Assembly: GCA_964524755.1 (NCBI GenBank)
Contig: CAZGDR010000007.1
Span: 1 to 46,564 of the forward strand
Reading direction: 5' to 3'
From: JAQVOO01 sp964524755
GTDB taxonomy: Bacteria; Spirochaetota; Spirochaetia; Sphaerochaetales; Sphaerochaetaceae
Length of the DNA stretch: 46,564 bases
A program made the translations under genes and the position numbers. A model generated the notes under the pieces. That model did not search any database. It was given only the letters and a program-made list of their open reading frames with translations, and had not been told where the DNA came from. How positions within the stretch are numbered: the stretch's first letter is position 1; every line of letters starts with the position of its first letter. Positions 33,042 to 42,517 of this stretch are shown here, piece after piece.

Positions 33042-34130
33042 CTATTTTTTATCGTGGTCGTCTACTCCATCATAATCATCATCAAACAATACCGATTCTA
33101 ATTCAGAGACATCTTCTGGGTCTATTAGGACCTCAGGGTCAGTTTCATCCTTATAGTCCTCTGGAGTCAGCTCTATATTCGGCTCCACCTCATCATCTTC
33201 ATCGATGTCGGTATTCGGAAAATCCTCATCAATAACTTCATCTTCATACAGCGCTCGTTCCAGTACATCCTCGATTAATTCATCTTCATTCACTGCACTT
33301 TCAGCTAACTCTTTCTGCTCGCTTAGCATCTGTGAAACATCTTCTTCTTTTACTGTCGTGATTTGGTAGAACGGGCACTCAAGAGCTTTTCGCAGTAATA
33401 CTACTGCAGTTCTATGTTTACCTAATGCTATTTTCACTTGTGCTGCATGTACATACGCTTCTGGAAACCGAGGCGTTCCATCGGTAATAAAGACATCATA
33501 CAGTCTCTGGGCCTCATGTAAAGCCCCCGTAAGGTAGAGATAGTGGCCTCGATTATCGGTCATCCCTGGACTCTCAGGTAATTGCTCCGTTGATTCATCG
33601 ATCAAGGATTTAACTTCATCCAACCGCCCCATCTCAAGTAAATAACTCCCCAAATTTACAGCAAGATTGGCATCCATCCGCCCTTCCTCGCGTAATACTT
33701 GTAACGAATCAATGGCCTCTTCTTTCTTATCGAGAACCCATAGGGCCATCGACTTGGAAATTTTTGCACTGGCAATTATTTCACCATCTTTCGTTCTAGC
33801 TTTTAGTTGTTTGTTTATTACAGAATCATAAATTTGGAGTGCAACATGAGCATCTCCCCGCTGCACGAACAAATTTCCTAACATAATGGTATATTTGGGA
33901 GGAAGTCCAGCTCTCCAACCCATCTCATAATAACGCCATCCTTTTTCTGGATTAGGGTTCTTGCCACTAAGGAGACGCGACCCAATCGCTACAAAAATAT
34001 ATCCTCTTTTGACATAGAGGATGATGAGAAGGGTAAAAATACTCAACACAAGCTTGGTCGTTTGGGCTACTGGTAGAATCATTATTCCAATAACTATGGC
34101 TACAACTACCAGTAAAGTAGGGTTCTTCAT
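33042..34130 (-). CDS. membrane-anchored TPR protein with acidic tail
   Basis: A 362-residue protein of unknown function. Residues 5-55 hold two membrane helices; residues 65-260 contain tetratricopeptide-like repeats (for example LGNLFVQRGDAHVALQIYDS and LAVNLGSYLLEMGRLDEVKS); residues 275-362 are extremely rich in Asp and Glu. The TPR part should lie in the cytoplasm and bind protein partners. GGAGG lies eight bases before the ATG. It is co-transcribed with cls, which suggests a role at the membrane, but no specific function can be claimed. Confidence 0.8.
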   Translation of the reverse strand: MKNPTLLVVVAIVIGIMILPVAQTTKLVLSIFTLLIILYVKRGYIFVAIGSRLLSGKNPNPEKGWRYYEMGWRAGLPPKYTIMLGNLFVQRGDAHVALQIYDSVINKQLKARTKDGEIIASAKISKSMALWVLDKKEEAIDSLQVLREEGRMDANLAVNLGSYLLEMGRLDEVKSLIDESTEQLPESPGMTDNRGHYLYLTGALHEAQRLYDVFITDGTPRFPEAYVHAAQVKIALGKHRTAVVLLRKALECPFYQITTVKEEDVSQMLSEQKELAESAVNEDELIEDVLERALYEDEVIDEDFPNTDIDEDDEVEPNIELTPEDYKDETDPEVLIDPEDVSELESVLFDDDYDGVDDHDKK

Positions 34131-34190
34131 GTATCACGCCTCCAAATAGTATAGCAGTATCATGCCATATTTTATTACCTATTGCCAGTC

Positions 34191-34219
34191 TTGTCACACT
34201 ACCGTATCCACGTTACAGT
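34191..34219 (+). promoter_or_regulatory. promoter of queH
   Basis: TTGTCA (34191-34196), 17-base spacer, TACAGT (34214-34219). The ATG at 34226 begins exactly where transcription is expected to start, and there is no ribosome binding site. Confidence 0.45.
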
Positions 34220-34225
34220 ATCTAC

Positions 34226-34765
34226 ATGAATGCCTTACTGTTACACTGTTGTTGCGGACCATGCTCAACCAGTTCTATCGAAAAATTACGTGAACTCGGC
34301 TATGAACCAACCTTATTTTTTGGAAATAGTAATATATTCCCTCCTGAAGAAGCAGTCAAAAGATTCAAAGCTCTTCAAGTTGTGGCTGACCATTTTTCCT
34401 TAAACATCGTCCACCATCCCTACAACCACAGTAATTGGTTAGAAACAGTAAAAGGTCATGCTCAAGATCCTGAAGGTGGCGAACGTTGCGCCCTCTGCTT
34501 TGCCTATAATCTACGTGAAGCAGCACGTGAAGCTTCGCACCTGAAAATTCCTTTTTTTACTACAACTCTGACGGTAAGCCCACACAAAAAGTCCCCTATG
34601 ATTTTTAAAATAGGAAAACACTGGCACGAATTTGTAGCCATAGATTTTAAGAAAAAGGGAGGGTTCCAGCGTAGTTTGGAACTATCTCGGATGTTAGATT
34701 TATATCGGCAAGATTATTGTGGCTGTGAATTTTCTAGGAGAGCAAAAGAAGACTCCCAGCCATAA
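34226..34765 (+). CDS. queH: epoxyqueuosine reductase QueH
   Basis: Catalyses the last step of queuosine synthesis in tRNA, reducing epoxyqueuosine; it is the non-cobalamin alternative to QueG. The 179-residue length and motifs fit the former DUF208 family: LLHCCCGPCSTSSIEKLRE at the N-terminus, GGERCALCFAYNLREAA in the middle and YRQDYCGCEFSRR at the C-terminus, together supplying the cysteines for the Fe-S cluster and metal site. No Shine-Dalgarno sequence; the start is immediately behind a promoter, so it is probably leaderless. The 3' end overlaps convergent zupT by 32 bases. Confidence 0.92.
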   Translation: MNALLLHCCCGPCSTSSIEKLRELGYEPTLFFGNSNIFPPEEAVKRFKALQVVADHFSLNIVHHPYNHSNWLETVKGHAQDPEGGERCALCFAYNLREAAREASHLKIPFFTTTLTVSPHKKSPMIFKIGKHWHEFVAIDFKKKGGFQRSLELSRMLDLYRQDYCGCEFSRRAKEDSQP

Positions 34766-35546
34766 CAGCCATGCCGCCAAGCACACCATAAATCGCTAAA
34801 TGGTGCTTCCCATAGCGCTCAGCAGTCGGCAGCAACTCATCAAATGAGATATAGATCATCACCCCCGCTGTAGAGGCCAATACGAATCCTAGCATAAGAT
34901 CAATATTGGTGACAGAAAACAACACCAACCCTAAGACTGCTCCTAACATCTCAGAAAGACCAGATAATAGGGCAATGGTAAAACTCTTGGCACGACTCCC
35001 CGTCGCAAAATAAATAGGTACTGCAACTGCAATCCCTTCAGGAATATTATGAATGGCTATTGCAATCGCAATACTAATTCCAATTTGAGGATCTGCCATA
35101 TAACTAGAAAATGTGACCAACCCCTCGGGAATATTATGAATAGCAATTGCCAGTGCTGAAAAAATACCGGTACGCAGTAGATCTGCATCGCTGATATAGT
35201 GGGGAGCATTGGCCATTTTTATCACATTGGGAATTTCGTGAGGATTATCACGGGAAGGGACAAATCGATCAATCAGTGCAATTACAGCAATCCCAAAAAA
35301 GAAGGCGACAATACTTAATAGATTAGCTCGTCGGCTCGGATAAAACCGTTCTAGATAGTTAAGAGCTTCGGGAAGAATCTCCATAAAGGAGAGATAAATC
35401 ATCACACCTGCTGAAAACCCCAATGAAACACAAAGGAAACGGGAATTACTCCGTTTTTGAAACATACTTAACAAACCACCGATGCCCGTCGAGAGTCCAG
35501 CCAAGAGGGTAAGTAATAATGCGATTGTGACATTCCCTGATTTCAT
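34734..35546 (-). CDS. zupT: ZIP-family divalent metal transporter
   Basis: Inner-membrane importer of Zn2+ and other divalent metals, 270 residues with eight hydrophobic segments. Metal-site motifs are AIAIHNIPEGLVTF (helix 4) and AIAIAIHNIPEGIAVAVP (helix 5), and the N-terminal SLGFSAGVMIYLSFMEILPEAL is characteristic of ZupT. I prefer the ATG at 35546, which aligns with the family start; an ATG at 35582 would add 12 residues. The ribosome binding site is weak for both. It lies downstream of the DUF1893 gene on the same strand. Confidence 0.92.
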   Translation of the reverse strand: MKSGNVTIALLLTLLAGLSTGIGGLLSMFQKRSNSRFLCVSLGFSAGVMIYLSFMEILPEALNYLERFYPSRRANLLSIVAFFFGIAVIALIDRFVPSRDNPHEIPNVIKMANAPHYISDADLLRTGIFSALAIAIHNIPEGLVTFSSYMADPQIGISIAIAIAIHNIPEGIAVAVPIYFATGSRAKSFTIALLSGLSEMLGAVLGLVLFSVTNIDLMLGFVLASTAGVMIYISFDELLPTAERYGKHHLAIYGVLGGMAVMAGSLLLLS

Positions 35547-35606
35547 GCAGGAACGATACCTAAAATAAGGGGAGTATGTCAATTACAATTGTTTGGCTTA
35601 GCTAAC

Positions 35607-36026
35607 TTATTTCTCAGCACGTGCTTTTATCATGGAGTATATCGAATCTAAATCCATACTATCGTCAATTAATTCTTCAGTTTGGCATGCAATTCGTTCT
35701 ACAGCCTGATCAGCGTAGTACGCTACTTGGTAGCTCTCATAGAGAGACTCAGCAAGATGACTCATCAAATAAGCCTTCACCACCTTAAACCCCATGCGTA
35801 CAGTGAGGGCAGCCGCCGCTCTACCGGCAATACGATCGTGCAAGATTAAGGTAGACACATCATAATCCGTTTGCGCTAAAAATTTTTCAGTGGCTAATAG
35901 TGGATGGAGCCATTTCCCTGAACTTGAAAATATAACTTGTTGCTGTACATCCAATACTTGCAGTGAAACCGAATCGGGTAATGTACGATGCTTTAACCAA
36001 GATGGAACTAATAACGAGTTTGTCAT
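35607..36026 (-). CDS. DUF1893 family protein
   Basis: A 139-residue cytoplasmic protein resembling the DUF1893 family (TM1506-like, related in fold to cytidine deaminases). Visible pattern: LVPSWLKHRTLPDSVSLQVL, then LHDRIAGRAAAALTVRMGF near residue 70, where the family keeps DxVxGxAAA. A helical acidic tail follows. Its function is unknown. The ATG at 36026 overlaps the patatin stop codon as ATGA, with GGGAAAGAG ahead, so it is translated with the patatin. This pairing is unusual and has no obvious explanation. Confidence 0.75.
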   Translation of the reverse strand: MTNSLLVPSWLKHRTLPDSVSLQVLDVQQQVIFSSSGKWLHPLLATEKFLAQTDYDVSTLILHDRIAGRAAAALTVRMGFKVVKAYLMSHLAESLYESYQVAYYADQAVERIACQTEELIDDSMDLDSIYSMIKARAEK

Positions 36027-38047
36027 ATCTCTTTCCCAAAAATGAAACCCCAAAATATACCTTGAGTAGGTCGATCATAGCCGATATATAAAGAAGTAGG
36101 CAATGAGTTCAATCCCAGGAGTGAAATCGTCGTTTTAAAACGTGTCCCCACAGTTATTTTGGGCAGGACCTCATCTTCATCATTCCATAACATATCACCA
36201 TAGATACCTATCGAGGACTTTTCAAAGATGAGCAATTCCCCGGCAGTCGGTTTAAAAGATGAGGGTTGCCAATCAAGACCGAGCCGACCGATAATCATAA
36301 AATTCTCAGGTGAAGTGATTGTACTTCCTAAGCTCCCCTGCGTAAGAATTGCTGTATCGTTGGTTTTAAATCCATCCCCACGGTAGATAGGAACCTGTCC
36401 TAATCCATCAAGTGCATAACGACCAGTATACCCTACTTGGAGATGGATATTTTGAGGTAGAGGAATAGTGGTATCAAATTTCGTATGGAGGAATTGTCTA
36501 TCCCAATTACCTGAGAGTTGATAAGCACTTTCAAGACGGACTTCCAAGTCTGGGTTTTCATTTGGTTGCCAATCGATCACCACTCCTCCATGAACCAACA
36601 TGGCTTCTAAACTGAAATCTGACCGCATTTGGTTCTCCCACCAGAGATTGAGCGTAGTATATAATTGATCCTGAGCGAACGCCTTACGTCCCTGTATAGC
36701 CAAGCGGTGGTACCATGAGGGAAACAAGCCCTCTTCAGAGGCCACTGTAAAGTCAGCTTCAAGCAACACTGGAGTAAATAATTGGTACGAGATTGAGGTC
36801 GTAATACTGGGATAGATGTGCATGGGTGCCAAAGTTTCCCAGCCGGCCCCTCCATGTACTGAGACCCAAAGCGATTTCCATCGTACATTATAGAGTAGAC
36901 CAAATGTAGCCTCATCTCGTAGATACCAGTGATCATGCGGATAGAGAAAAGAGCGTAACCCAAAGAATAATTGTTGAGATAAGCGCTGTTGCTTCACCCT
37001 AGTGAAAAGATGGTAGTTGCTAAAAACTGTAGCTTGTTTGGCTAAGAATTCGGATCGGTATGTACGCATTTGACTCGTCGGACCCCGTGCATCAAGGGCC
37101 TCAAGCTCTTCTCTCTTTAAGACAGCTGAATTATAACCACGTTGTGTGAGTTCCTTAATCGCCCCAAAATCCATAAATGAGAAACTCTCTACATCACAAC
37201 GAATCCAGATTGTTGCGGGATGCTTGAGGATAGATGCTATCCCTTGACGACGTTTGCCGATGTCTAACGAAATGTTGAGAATACTTAAAGTATTACGTAA
37301 ATTAACCCCACTGCCTTCATAAAAAGTTGTCGAAACAATAGTTGTATCAGTGTAATCGTAGGCTATATCAAGAGGAACTAAATTGGTTATCCCTCCATCA
37401 ATTAGGAGATGGCCACGATATAATACAGGAGAAAAATAGACGGGAAGCGCAAAAGCCGCTTCTAAAACAGAGAGGATATTGCCTTCCATAATCCTGACTT
37501 GACGTTTCGTCGCCAAATCCTCACTCACGATCATGATAGGAATGGGGAAATCCTCTAGTTGGGTATCTTCTCCCAAATATGCCGCTATCAGGGCTGTAAA
37601 GCGGGAAGTATCTAAAAACCCTCCTGCAATTGGCCATGAAAGATCAAAAAGTTGAGAAATGTCTAATTGAGAGCTAATGGTAAAGATTTGTTCCGGTGAT
37701 AATCCAGCCGCATACAGTATTCCTACCACGGAACCCATAGAATTTGAAATGATAAAGTCTGGGACAATCCCGAGTTCTTCAAGGTATTGCAATACTCCGA
37801 TGTGGGCAAAAGCTCGTGCACTACCACCTGACAGTACTAAACCGATGGGGTCTCGTTCCCCTTGGGTACGCTCTAAAATCCGATCTCGAAAAGCTTCCTC
37901 GCCATATGAGACAGGGAGTGTAGCAGCCAGTACATCATTCGAGTTATCCAGTACATCCTGTGGAATCTCCAGTGCCGCGAGTGCAGGGGAGAGCATACAA
38001 GCAAGCACTATTACTATGAGTACAATTCTTAACCTAGTTCGATTCAT
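36023..38047 (-). CDS. patatin-like phospholipase with predicted outer-membrane barrel
   Basis: A 674-residue exported protein. Residues 1-26 are a signal peptide ending SPALA; residues 65-270 are a patatin lipase domain with oxyanion hole LVLSGGSARAFAHIG, nucleophile Ser in ISNSMGSVVG and catalytic Asp in LIDGGITNLVP. Residues 300-370 could be a POTRA-like linker, and residues 375-674 alternate polar and hydrophobic residues with many aromatics, as in a BamA-like beta-barrel (type Vd autotransporter layout, PlpD/FplA). The elbow is SNSMG instead of GXSXG, a Gly-to-Ser change. GGAGG lies five bases before the ATG at 38047; the in-frame ATG at 38059 overlaps it. Coupled downstream to DUF1893. 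Confidence 0.85.
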   Translation of the reverse strand: MNRTRLRIVLIVIVLACMLSPALAALEIPQDVLDNSNDVLAATLPVSYGEEAFRDRILERTQGERDPIGLVLSGGSARAFAHIGVLQYLEELGIVPDFIISNSMGSVVGILYAAGLSPEQIFTISSQLDISQLFDLSWPIAGGFLDTSRFTALIAAYLGEDTQLEDFPIPIMIVSEDLATKRQVRIMEGNILSVLEAAFALPVYFSPVLYRGHLLIDGGITNLVPLDIAYDYTDTTIVSTTFYEGSGVNLRNTLSILNISLDIGKRRQGIASILKHPATIWIRCDVESFSFMDFGAIKELTQRGYNSAVLKREELEALDARGPTSQMRTYRSEFLAKQATVFSNYHLFTRVKQQRLSQQLFFGLRSFLYPHDHWYLRDEATFGLLYNVRWKSLWVSVHGGAGWETLAPMHIYPSITTSISYQLFTPVLLEADFTVASEEGLFPSWYHRLAIQGRKAFAQDQLYTTLNLWWENQMRSDFSLEAMLVHGGVVIDWQPNENPDLEVRLESAYQLSGNWDRQFLHTKFDTTIPLPQNIHLQVGYTGRYALDGLGQVPIYRGDGFKTNDTAILTQGSLGSTITSPENFMIIGRLGLDWQPSSFKPTAGELLIFEKSSIGIYGDMLWNDEDEVLPKITVGTRFKTTISLLGLNSLPTSLYIGYDRPTQGIFWGFIFGKEI

Positions 38048-38120
38048 GCATGCCTCCATAGGCGTTTTAACACCTTATTCGGCTATCATACCTAATATAG
38101 TAGAGGCTGACAAGAAAAGA

Positions 38121-39311
38121 TTAGCTCAGCAACTTTGCAAAGACACCATCCAAGGTGGCTATAAAAGTATCAATTTCATCTTCTGTGATTGTTAAAGGGG
38201 GTACAAAGCGCAAGACATTGACTCCAGCACTAGCAATTAGCAGCCCTGCATCCATACATGCTTCAATGATGGGACGGGCCGGTATCGATAGCTCAACTCC
38301 AACCATGAGCCCTATTCCTCGGATCTCAACAACCTGAGGATAGAGGTGCTGTAAATTAGTTAGCGCAAAGTGTAGACGATCTGCAACTTTATTAACATGC
38401 GCTAAAAACTGTTTGTCAGCAAGTCGGTCAAGGACACAATTTGCTGCAGCACTCGCTAGGAGATTCCCTCCAAATGTTGCTGCATGGTCGCCAGGAGAAA
38501 AAACCTTAGCCGCCTTACCGGTTGTCACCATAGCTCCGATGGGAACTCCTGCTCCTAAAGCTTTCGCTAGAGTCATGACATCGGGCTTCACGCCATTTTT
38601 CTGCCATGCAAAAGAATACCCGGTACGCCCTAGGCCACACTGTACTTCGTCGAATACTAAGAGGATATCATGTTGGTCACATAACGCACGCACCTGTTTC
38701 AAGAATTCAGGGGTAGCTGGAATTACTCCACCTTCACCTTGGATGGGTTCAACAAAAATAGCACAAGTCTGAGGAGTAACTAGCTTTTTGACACTTGCAA
38801 AATCATTAAACTGGGCATAAGAAAAGCCGGGCACCAACGGTTTGAATGCACTTTGGTACTTTGGTTGCCCTGTTGCTGTCATGGAACCATAGGTACGTCC
38901 ATGAAACGACTGGTGCATAGTGATGATGTCGGTTTTTGCTTTATCTTGTGAACTACCATATTTTCGTACCAGTTTTATAGCTGCTTCATTGGCTTCCGTT
39001 CCACTATTACAGAAAAACACACGTTCCATCATGCTTAACTGGACAAGTTTTTCTGCCGCGGTAATGGCATGTGGATTCCAATATAAGTTAGAACAATGCA
39101 ACAATCCATCTTCAAAAACAGCTTGCAGAGTTTTTGATAAAACAGGATCTCCGTACCCCAAGATATTAACGGCAATACCAGCGACCATATCGAGGTATCG
39201 TTTATTGTCAGTGTCATACACATACCTCCCCTTTCCTCTGGTTAGCACGAGGGGAAACTGCGCATAGGTTTCCATAAAAACTGCCTGTCCTTGTGTGATC
39301 ATCTTATTCAT
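38121..39311 (-). CDS. argD: acetylornithine aminotransferase
   Basis: PLP enzyme converting N-acetylglutamate semialdehyde to N-acetylornithine. The 396-residue class III aminotransferase shows FFCNSGTEANEAAIKLVRK near 100, FVEPIQGEGGVIPAT near 185, LLVFDEVQCGLGRTG near 215 and the PLP-binding Lys in MTLAKALGAGVPIGAM near 245. GGTAGGAG lies six bases before the ATG. It is the last gene of argC-argJ-argB-argD, starting nine bases after argB. Confidence 0.95.
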   Translation of the reverse strand: MNKMITQGQAVFMETYAQFPLVLTRGKGRYVYDTDNKRYLDMVAGIAVNILGYGDPVLSKTLQAVFEDGLLHCSNLYWNPHAITAAEKLVQLSMMERVFFCNSGTEANEAAIKLVRKYGSSQDKAKTDIITMHQSFHGRTYGSMTATGQPKYQSAFKPLVPGFSYAQFNDFASVKKLVTPQTCAIFVEPIQGEGGVIPATPEFLKQVRALCDQHDILLVFDEVQCGLGRTGYSFAWQKNGVKPDVMTLAKALGAGVPIGAMVTTGKAAKVFSPGDHAATFGGNLLASAAANCVLDRLADKQFLAHVNKVADRLHFALTNLQHLYPQVVEIRGIGLMVGVELSIPARPIIEACMDAGLLIASAGVNVLRFVPPLTITEDEIDTFIATLDGVFAKLLS

Positions 39312-39320
39312 CTTTGACTC

Positions 39321-40181
39321 CTACCTTGTCATCATGGTTCCAATTCCCTCATTGGTGAAAATCTCCAACAGCAATGAATGAGGAATGCGTCCATCTAAAA
39401 TGTGAACACTTTGGACACCCTGTTTAATACCATCCATGCAACACTGTGCTTTAGGTATCATCCCGCCACTAATGGTTCCATCTGTAATATAATTTTCAGC
39501 TTCTCGTAGCGTCATTTGACTCAGCCGTGTGGAAGGATCATCTTTATCTCGTAAAATCCCCTCAACATCGGTGAGGAACACTAACTTCTGAGCATGGAGA
39601 GCTCCTGCGATGGCGCTAGCTGCGTAATCAGCATTGATATTATAGGTGTTACCAGCAAAATCAGTTCCTACTGGGGCCATCACGGGTACAAAATCACTTG
39701 CCATCAGGGCTTTCAACAACGATGTATTGACCTGCACAACCTCTCCCACAAAGCCAAGATCTTTCCCATCTACAACCTTTTTCTTAGCAATTAAGGTATC
39801 CCCATCTTTCCCATTTATACCTACAGCTTGAATTCCCTGTCCTTGGAGGCTCTGTACTAATTCCTTGGATATAGTACCAGAAAGTACCATCTCGGCAATG
39901 GAAGCAGTCTCCTTATCAGTAATTCGTAAGCCATCTATAAATGTAGATTTCTTCCCTAATTGATTGAGCATATCGGTGATGGAACTACCTCCGCCGTGCA
40001 CGACAACTGGTCGCATACCAATCATCTTCATCATCGCTATATCTTGTATGATTGAAGTTTTAATTTCATTATCAAGCATGGCACTTCCACCATACTTAAC
40101 AACTACAATACTCCCCGCAAAACGACGGATGTAGGGAAGGGCTTCAACAAGCACATTAGCTTTCTCAATTTCACGTTTCAT
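39321..40181 (-). CDS. argB: acetylglutamate kinase
   Basis: Phosphorylates N-acetylglutamate, the controlled step of the cyclic arginine pathway. The 286-residue amino-acid kinase has VVKYGGSAM at residue 30, VVHGGGSSITDML near 65 and NINADYAASAIAGAL near 180. The N-terminal helix EKANVLVEALPYIRRFAG is the extension found in arginine-inhibited hexameric enzymes, so feedback inhibition by arginine is likely. The ATG at 40181 comes two bases after the argJ stop; a TTG at 40187 overlapping that stop is the alternative. Confidence 0.95.
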   Translation of the reverse strand: MKREIEKANVLVEALPYIRRFAGSIVVVKYGGSAMLDNEIKTSIIQDIAMMKMIGMRPVVVHGGGSSITDMLNQLGKKSTFIDGLRITDKETASIAEMVLSGTISKELVQSLQGQGIQAVGINGKDGDTLIAKKKVVDGKDLGFVGEVVQVNTSLLKALMASDFVPVMAPVGTDFAGNTYNINADYAASAIAGALHAQKLVFLTDVEGILRDKDDPSTRLSQMTLREAENYITDGTISGGMIPKAQCCMDGIKQGVQSVHILDGRIPHSLLLEIFTNEGIGTMMTR

Positions 40182-40183
40182 AG

Positions 40184-41404
40184 TCAACTTCTATAATCTC
40201 CATTTATACGAACATACTCATACGATAAATCACATCCCCAAGCAGTCGCTTCCCCCTCTCCTGTTCCAACTGTAGCCAACACGGAAATAGCTTTTTCTTG
40301 CAGTATTTTTTTAGCCAAGTCTTCATCAAAATCCAGAGGAGCTCCTTCCTGCATTACCACAATCAGACCAGCATCACTGGCGTAGGTAATAGAGACCACA
40401 TCAGGATTAAAAGTAGCTCCCGAATACCCCATGGCGCACAACATTCTCCCCCAATTGGCATCTGCTCCAAAAAAAGCAGTTTTTACCAGACTACTAGATA
40501 TTACAGACCGGGCTATAATTCTGGCATCTTCTTTCGATTGGGCTCCTTTCACGTTAACTTCAATAAACTTACCGGCCCCTTCTCCATCCTGCACAATCAT
40601 TTTAGCCAGTTCTGTATGTACATACTGGAAAGCTTCAATAAAAGCCGCTTCTGAAGTTGAACCTGCGGTAACTGGAGGGGCTTTGGAAGAACCGTTGGCA
40701 AAGGCCAAAACTGTATCATTGGTACTGGTATCACCATCGACTGAAATCATATTGTAAGAATCAACCACCGTGGCCCCCAATAAGTTTTGAAGATAATCTT
40801 TCTCAACTTTGGCATCAGTTGTAATAAAGGAGAGCATGGTGGCCATATTAGGATGAATCATGCCCGAACCTTTAGCCATTCCGCCAATGCGGATGGTCTC
40901 TCCATCTACAAAGATCTCAACGGCTACTTCTTTGTTGAAGGTATCGGTTGTGCAGATAGCCTTCGCAGCCTCTTCTGCAGCGTCTTCTCCAGATCGTAAA
41001 TTAGTTATACAACTATCAACTCCCGCCAGGATCTTCTCCATAGGAAGAGGGACTCCAATCACACCAGTTGATGCAACCAACACCTCTTTGGCATCAATAG
41101 AGAGGGCCTTAGCAGCGTGACTCGCAGTAGCGAGGACATCTTTTACCCCTTGTGCTCCTGTACAGGCATTAGCATTGCCACTATTGACTACTAGAGCACG
41201 TACAAGATTACCTGAGTTAACAATATCTTCATCCCATTTTACTGGTGCTGCTTTAACTAAATTAGTGGTAAAAGCACCGGCAACAACAGCTGGTGTTTCT
41301 GAGAGCATAACTGTCATATCTAGTTTTACTCTTTTAATACCGGCTGCTATAGAACCAGCTTTATATCCGTTGGGGGCAAGTACGCCACCTGTTATTATTT
41401 GCAT
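40184..41404 (-). CDS. argJ: glutamate N-acetyltransferase / amino-acid acetyltransferase ArgJ
   Basis: Transfers acetyl from N-acetylornithine to glutamate and, in bifunctional forms, also uses acetyl-CoA. The 406-residue precursor should cleave itself before the Thr of GSGMIHPNMATMLSFI, creating alpha and beta chains with Thr as nucleophile. Other signatures are VVNSGNANACTGAQG near 75, SVDGDTSTNDTVLAFANG near 215, and the C-terminal end SYEYVRINGDYRS. GGAGG lies seven bases before the ATG at 41404. It lies 14 bases after argC. No argA or argE is nearby, which fits an acetyl-recycling pathway. Confidence 0.95.
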   Translation of the reverse strand: MQIITGGVLAPNGYKAGSIAAGIKRVKLDMTVMLSETPAVVAGAFTTNLVKAAPVKWDEDIVNSGNLVRALVVNSGNANACTGAQGVKDVLATASHAAKALSIDAKEVLVASTGVIGVPLPMEKILAGVDSCITNLRSGEDAAEEAAKAICTTDTFNKEVAVEIFVDGETIRIGGMAKGSGMIHPNMATMLSFITTDAKVEKDYLQNLLGATVVDSYNMISVDGDTSTNDTVLAFANGSSKAPPVTAGSTSEAAFIEAFQYVHTELAKMIVQDGEGAGKFIEVNVKGAQSKEDARIIARSVISSSLVKTAFFGADANWGRMLCAMGYSGATFNPDVVSITYASDAGLIVVMQEGAPLDFDEDLAKKILQEKAISVLATVGTGEGEATAWGCDLSYEYVRINGDYRS

Positions 41405-41418
41405 CAAAAATCCTCCAT

Positions 41419-42477
41419 CTAGAGTGGGAAACCTGGAATTGCATCTAATCCTACCTGCTCTTCAAAACCCAAGACGATGTTCATGTTTTGAACGGCTTGC
41501 CCTGCAGCCCCTTTTACTAAATTATCCAGTGCTCCACAGGCTACAATCCGTTGGGTCCGTTGGTCAATGGTAAATCCAATATCACAGAAGTTAGAACCCT
41601 TTACCCAGCGAGTTTCTGGAAAGGTGTTATAGGGCAACAGGCGAATAAACTGTTCGTTCGTATACATTGTGGCATACGCTCTTTCAATGTCAGCTTGAGA
41701 AACTCCAGTTTTCAGTTTAGCATACACGGTCGACAATATTCCCCGATTCATTGGAACAAGGTGAGGAGTAAAGGATATAATTACTCCTGACGTCTCTTTC
41801 CCCTGCGACAGAGCAAGTGAAAGCTGTTCTTCAATCTCGGGTGTATGCCGATGTGTAGCAACACCATATGGTTTTATCGATTCGTTAGATTCACAGAACA
41901 TGGATCCTAAACGTTCTCCCCTACCAGCGCCCGAAACACCCGATTTAGCATCAATGACTAAAGAGTCTGCCTCGATAAGGCCCGCTGCTAATAATGGATA
42001 GGTCGTGAGAATAGAGCACGTTGTATAACAGCCAGGATTACCCACTAATCGTGCTGCTTGTATCTCGTGGCGATAGAGTTCACTTAACCCATACACTGCT
42101 TCAGTTATGAGAGAACGGTTCTTATGGGTCGTTTTATACCAAGTTTCATAGACATTCGGGTCGCTAAATCTAAAGTCAGCTCCTAAATCTATAACCACAC
42201 ACTCCTGTATAATCTCTTCAGTAACATGTTGGGATGAAATGCCGTGGGGTAACGATAAAAATAAAATGTCACATTTTTTAGCTAAGGTAGCTATATCACT
42301 AACTTGACAGGGTTCATCAAAAACTTTATGAAAATTAGGGTATACGCTGGCATAGGACTCGCCGACATAACTCTGCGAGGCTGCATATATCTTTCCCACC
42401 TGGGGATGGCGACATAACAATCGCATAAGTTCTGCTCCAGCATATCCGGTTGATCCAATAACACCGACTGTAACCAT
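41419..42477 (-). CDS. argC: N-acetyl-gamma-glutamyl-phosphate reductase
   Basis: NADPH-dependent reductase making N-acetylglutamate semialdehyde. The 352-residue protein has the Rossmann motif VGVIGSTGYAGAELMRLL at the N-terminus, the catalytic Cys in LVGNPGCYTTCSILTTYPLL near 150 and VDAKSG-like VIDAKSGVSGAGRG near 180. The ATG at 42477 follows AAGGAG by nine bases; a GTG at 42495 precedes that site and is rejected. It is the first gene of the arginine operon, behind a promoter with two ARG-box-like palindromes. Confidence 0.95.
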   Translation of the reverse strand: MVTVGVIGSTGYAGAELMRLLCRHPQVGKIYAASQSYVGESYASVYPNFHKVFDEPCQVSDIATLAKKCDILFLSLPHGISSQHVTEEIIQECVVIDLGADFRFSDPNVYETWYKTTHKNRSLITEAVYGLSELYRHEIQAARLVGNPGCYTTCSILTTYPLLAAGLIEADSLVIDAKSGVSGAGRGERLGSMFCESNESIKPYGVATHRHTPEIEEQLSLALSQGKETSGVIISFTPHLVPMNRGILSTVYAKLKTGVSQADIERAYATMYTNEQFIRLLPYNTFPETRWVKGSNFCDIGFTIDQRTQRIVACGALDNLVKGAAGQAVQNMNIVLGFEEQVGLDAIPGFPL

Positions 42478-42517
42478 ACAATACTTCTCCTTCACTAAAG
42501 GAATATATCCTTTTCTC

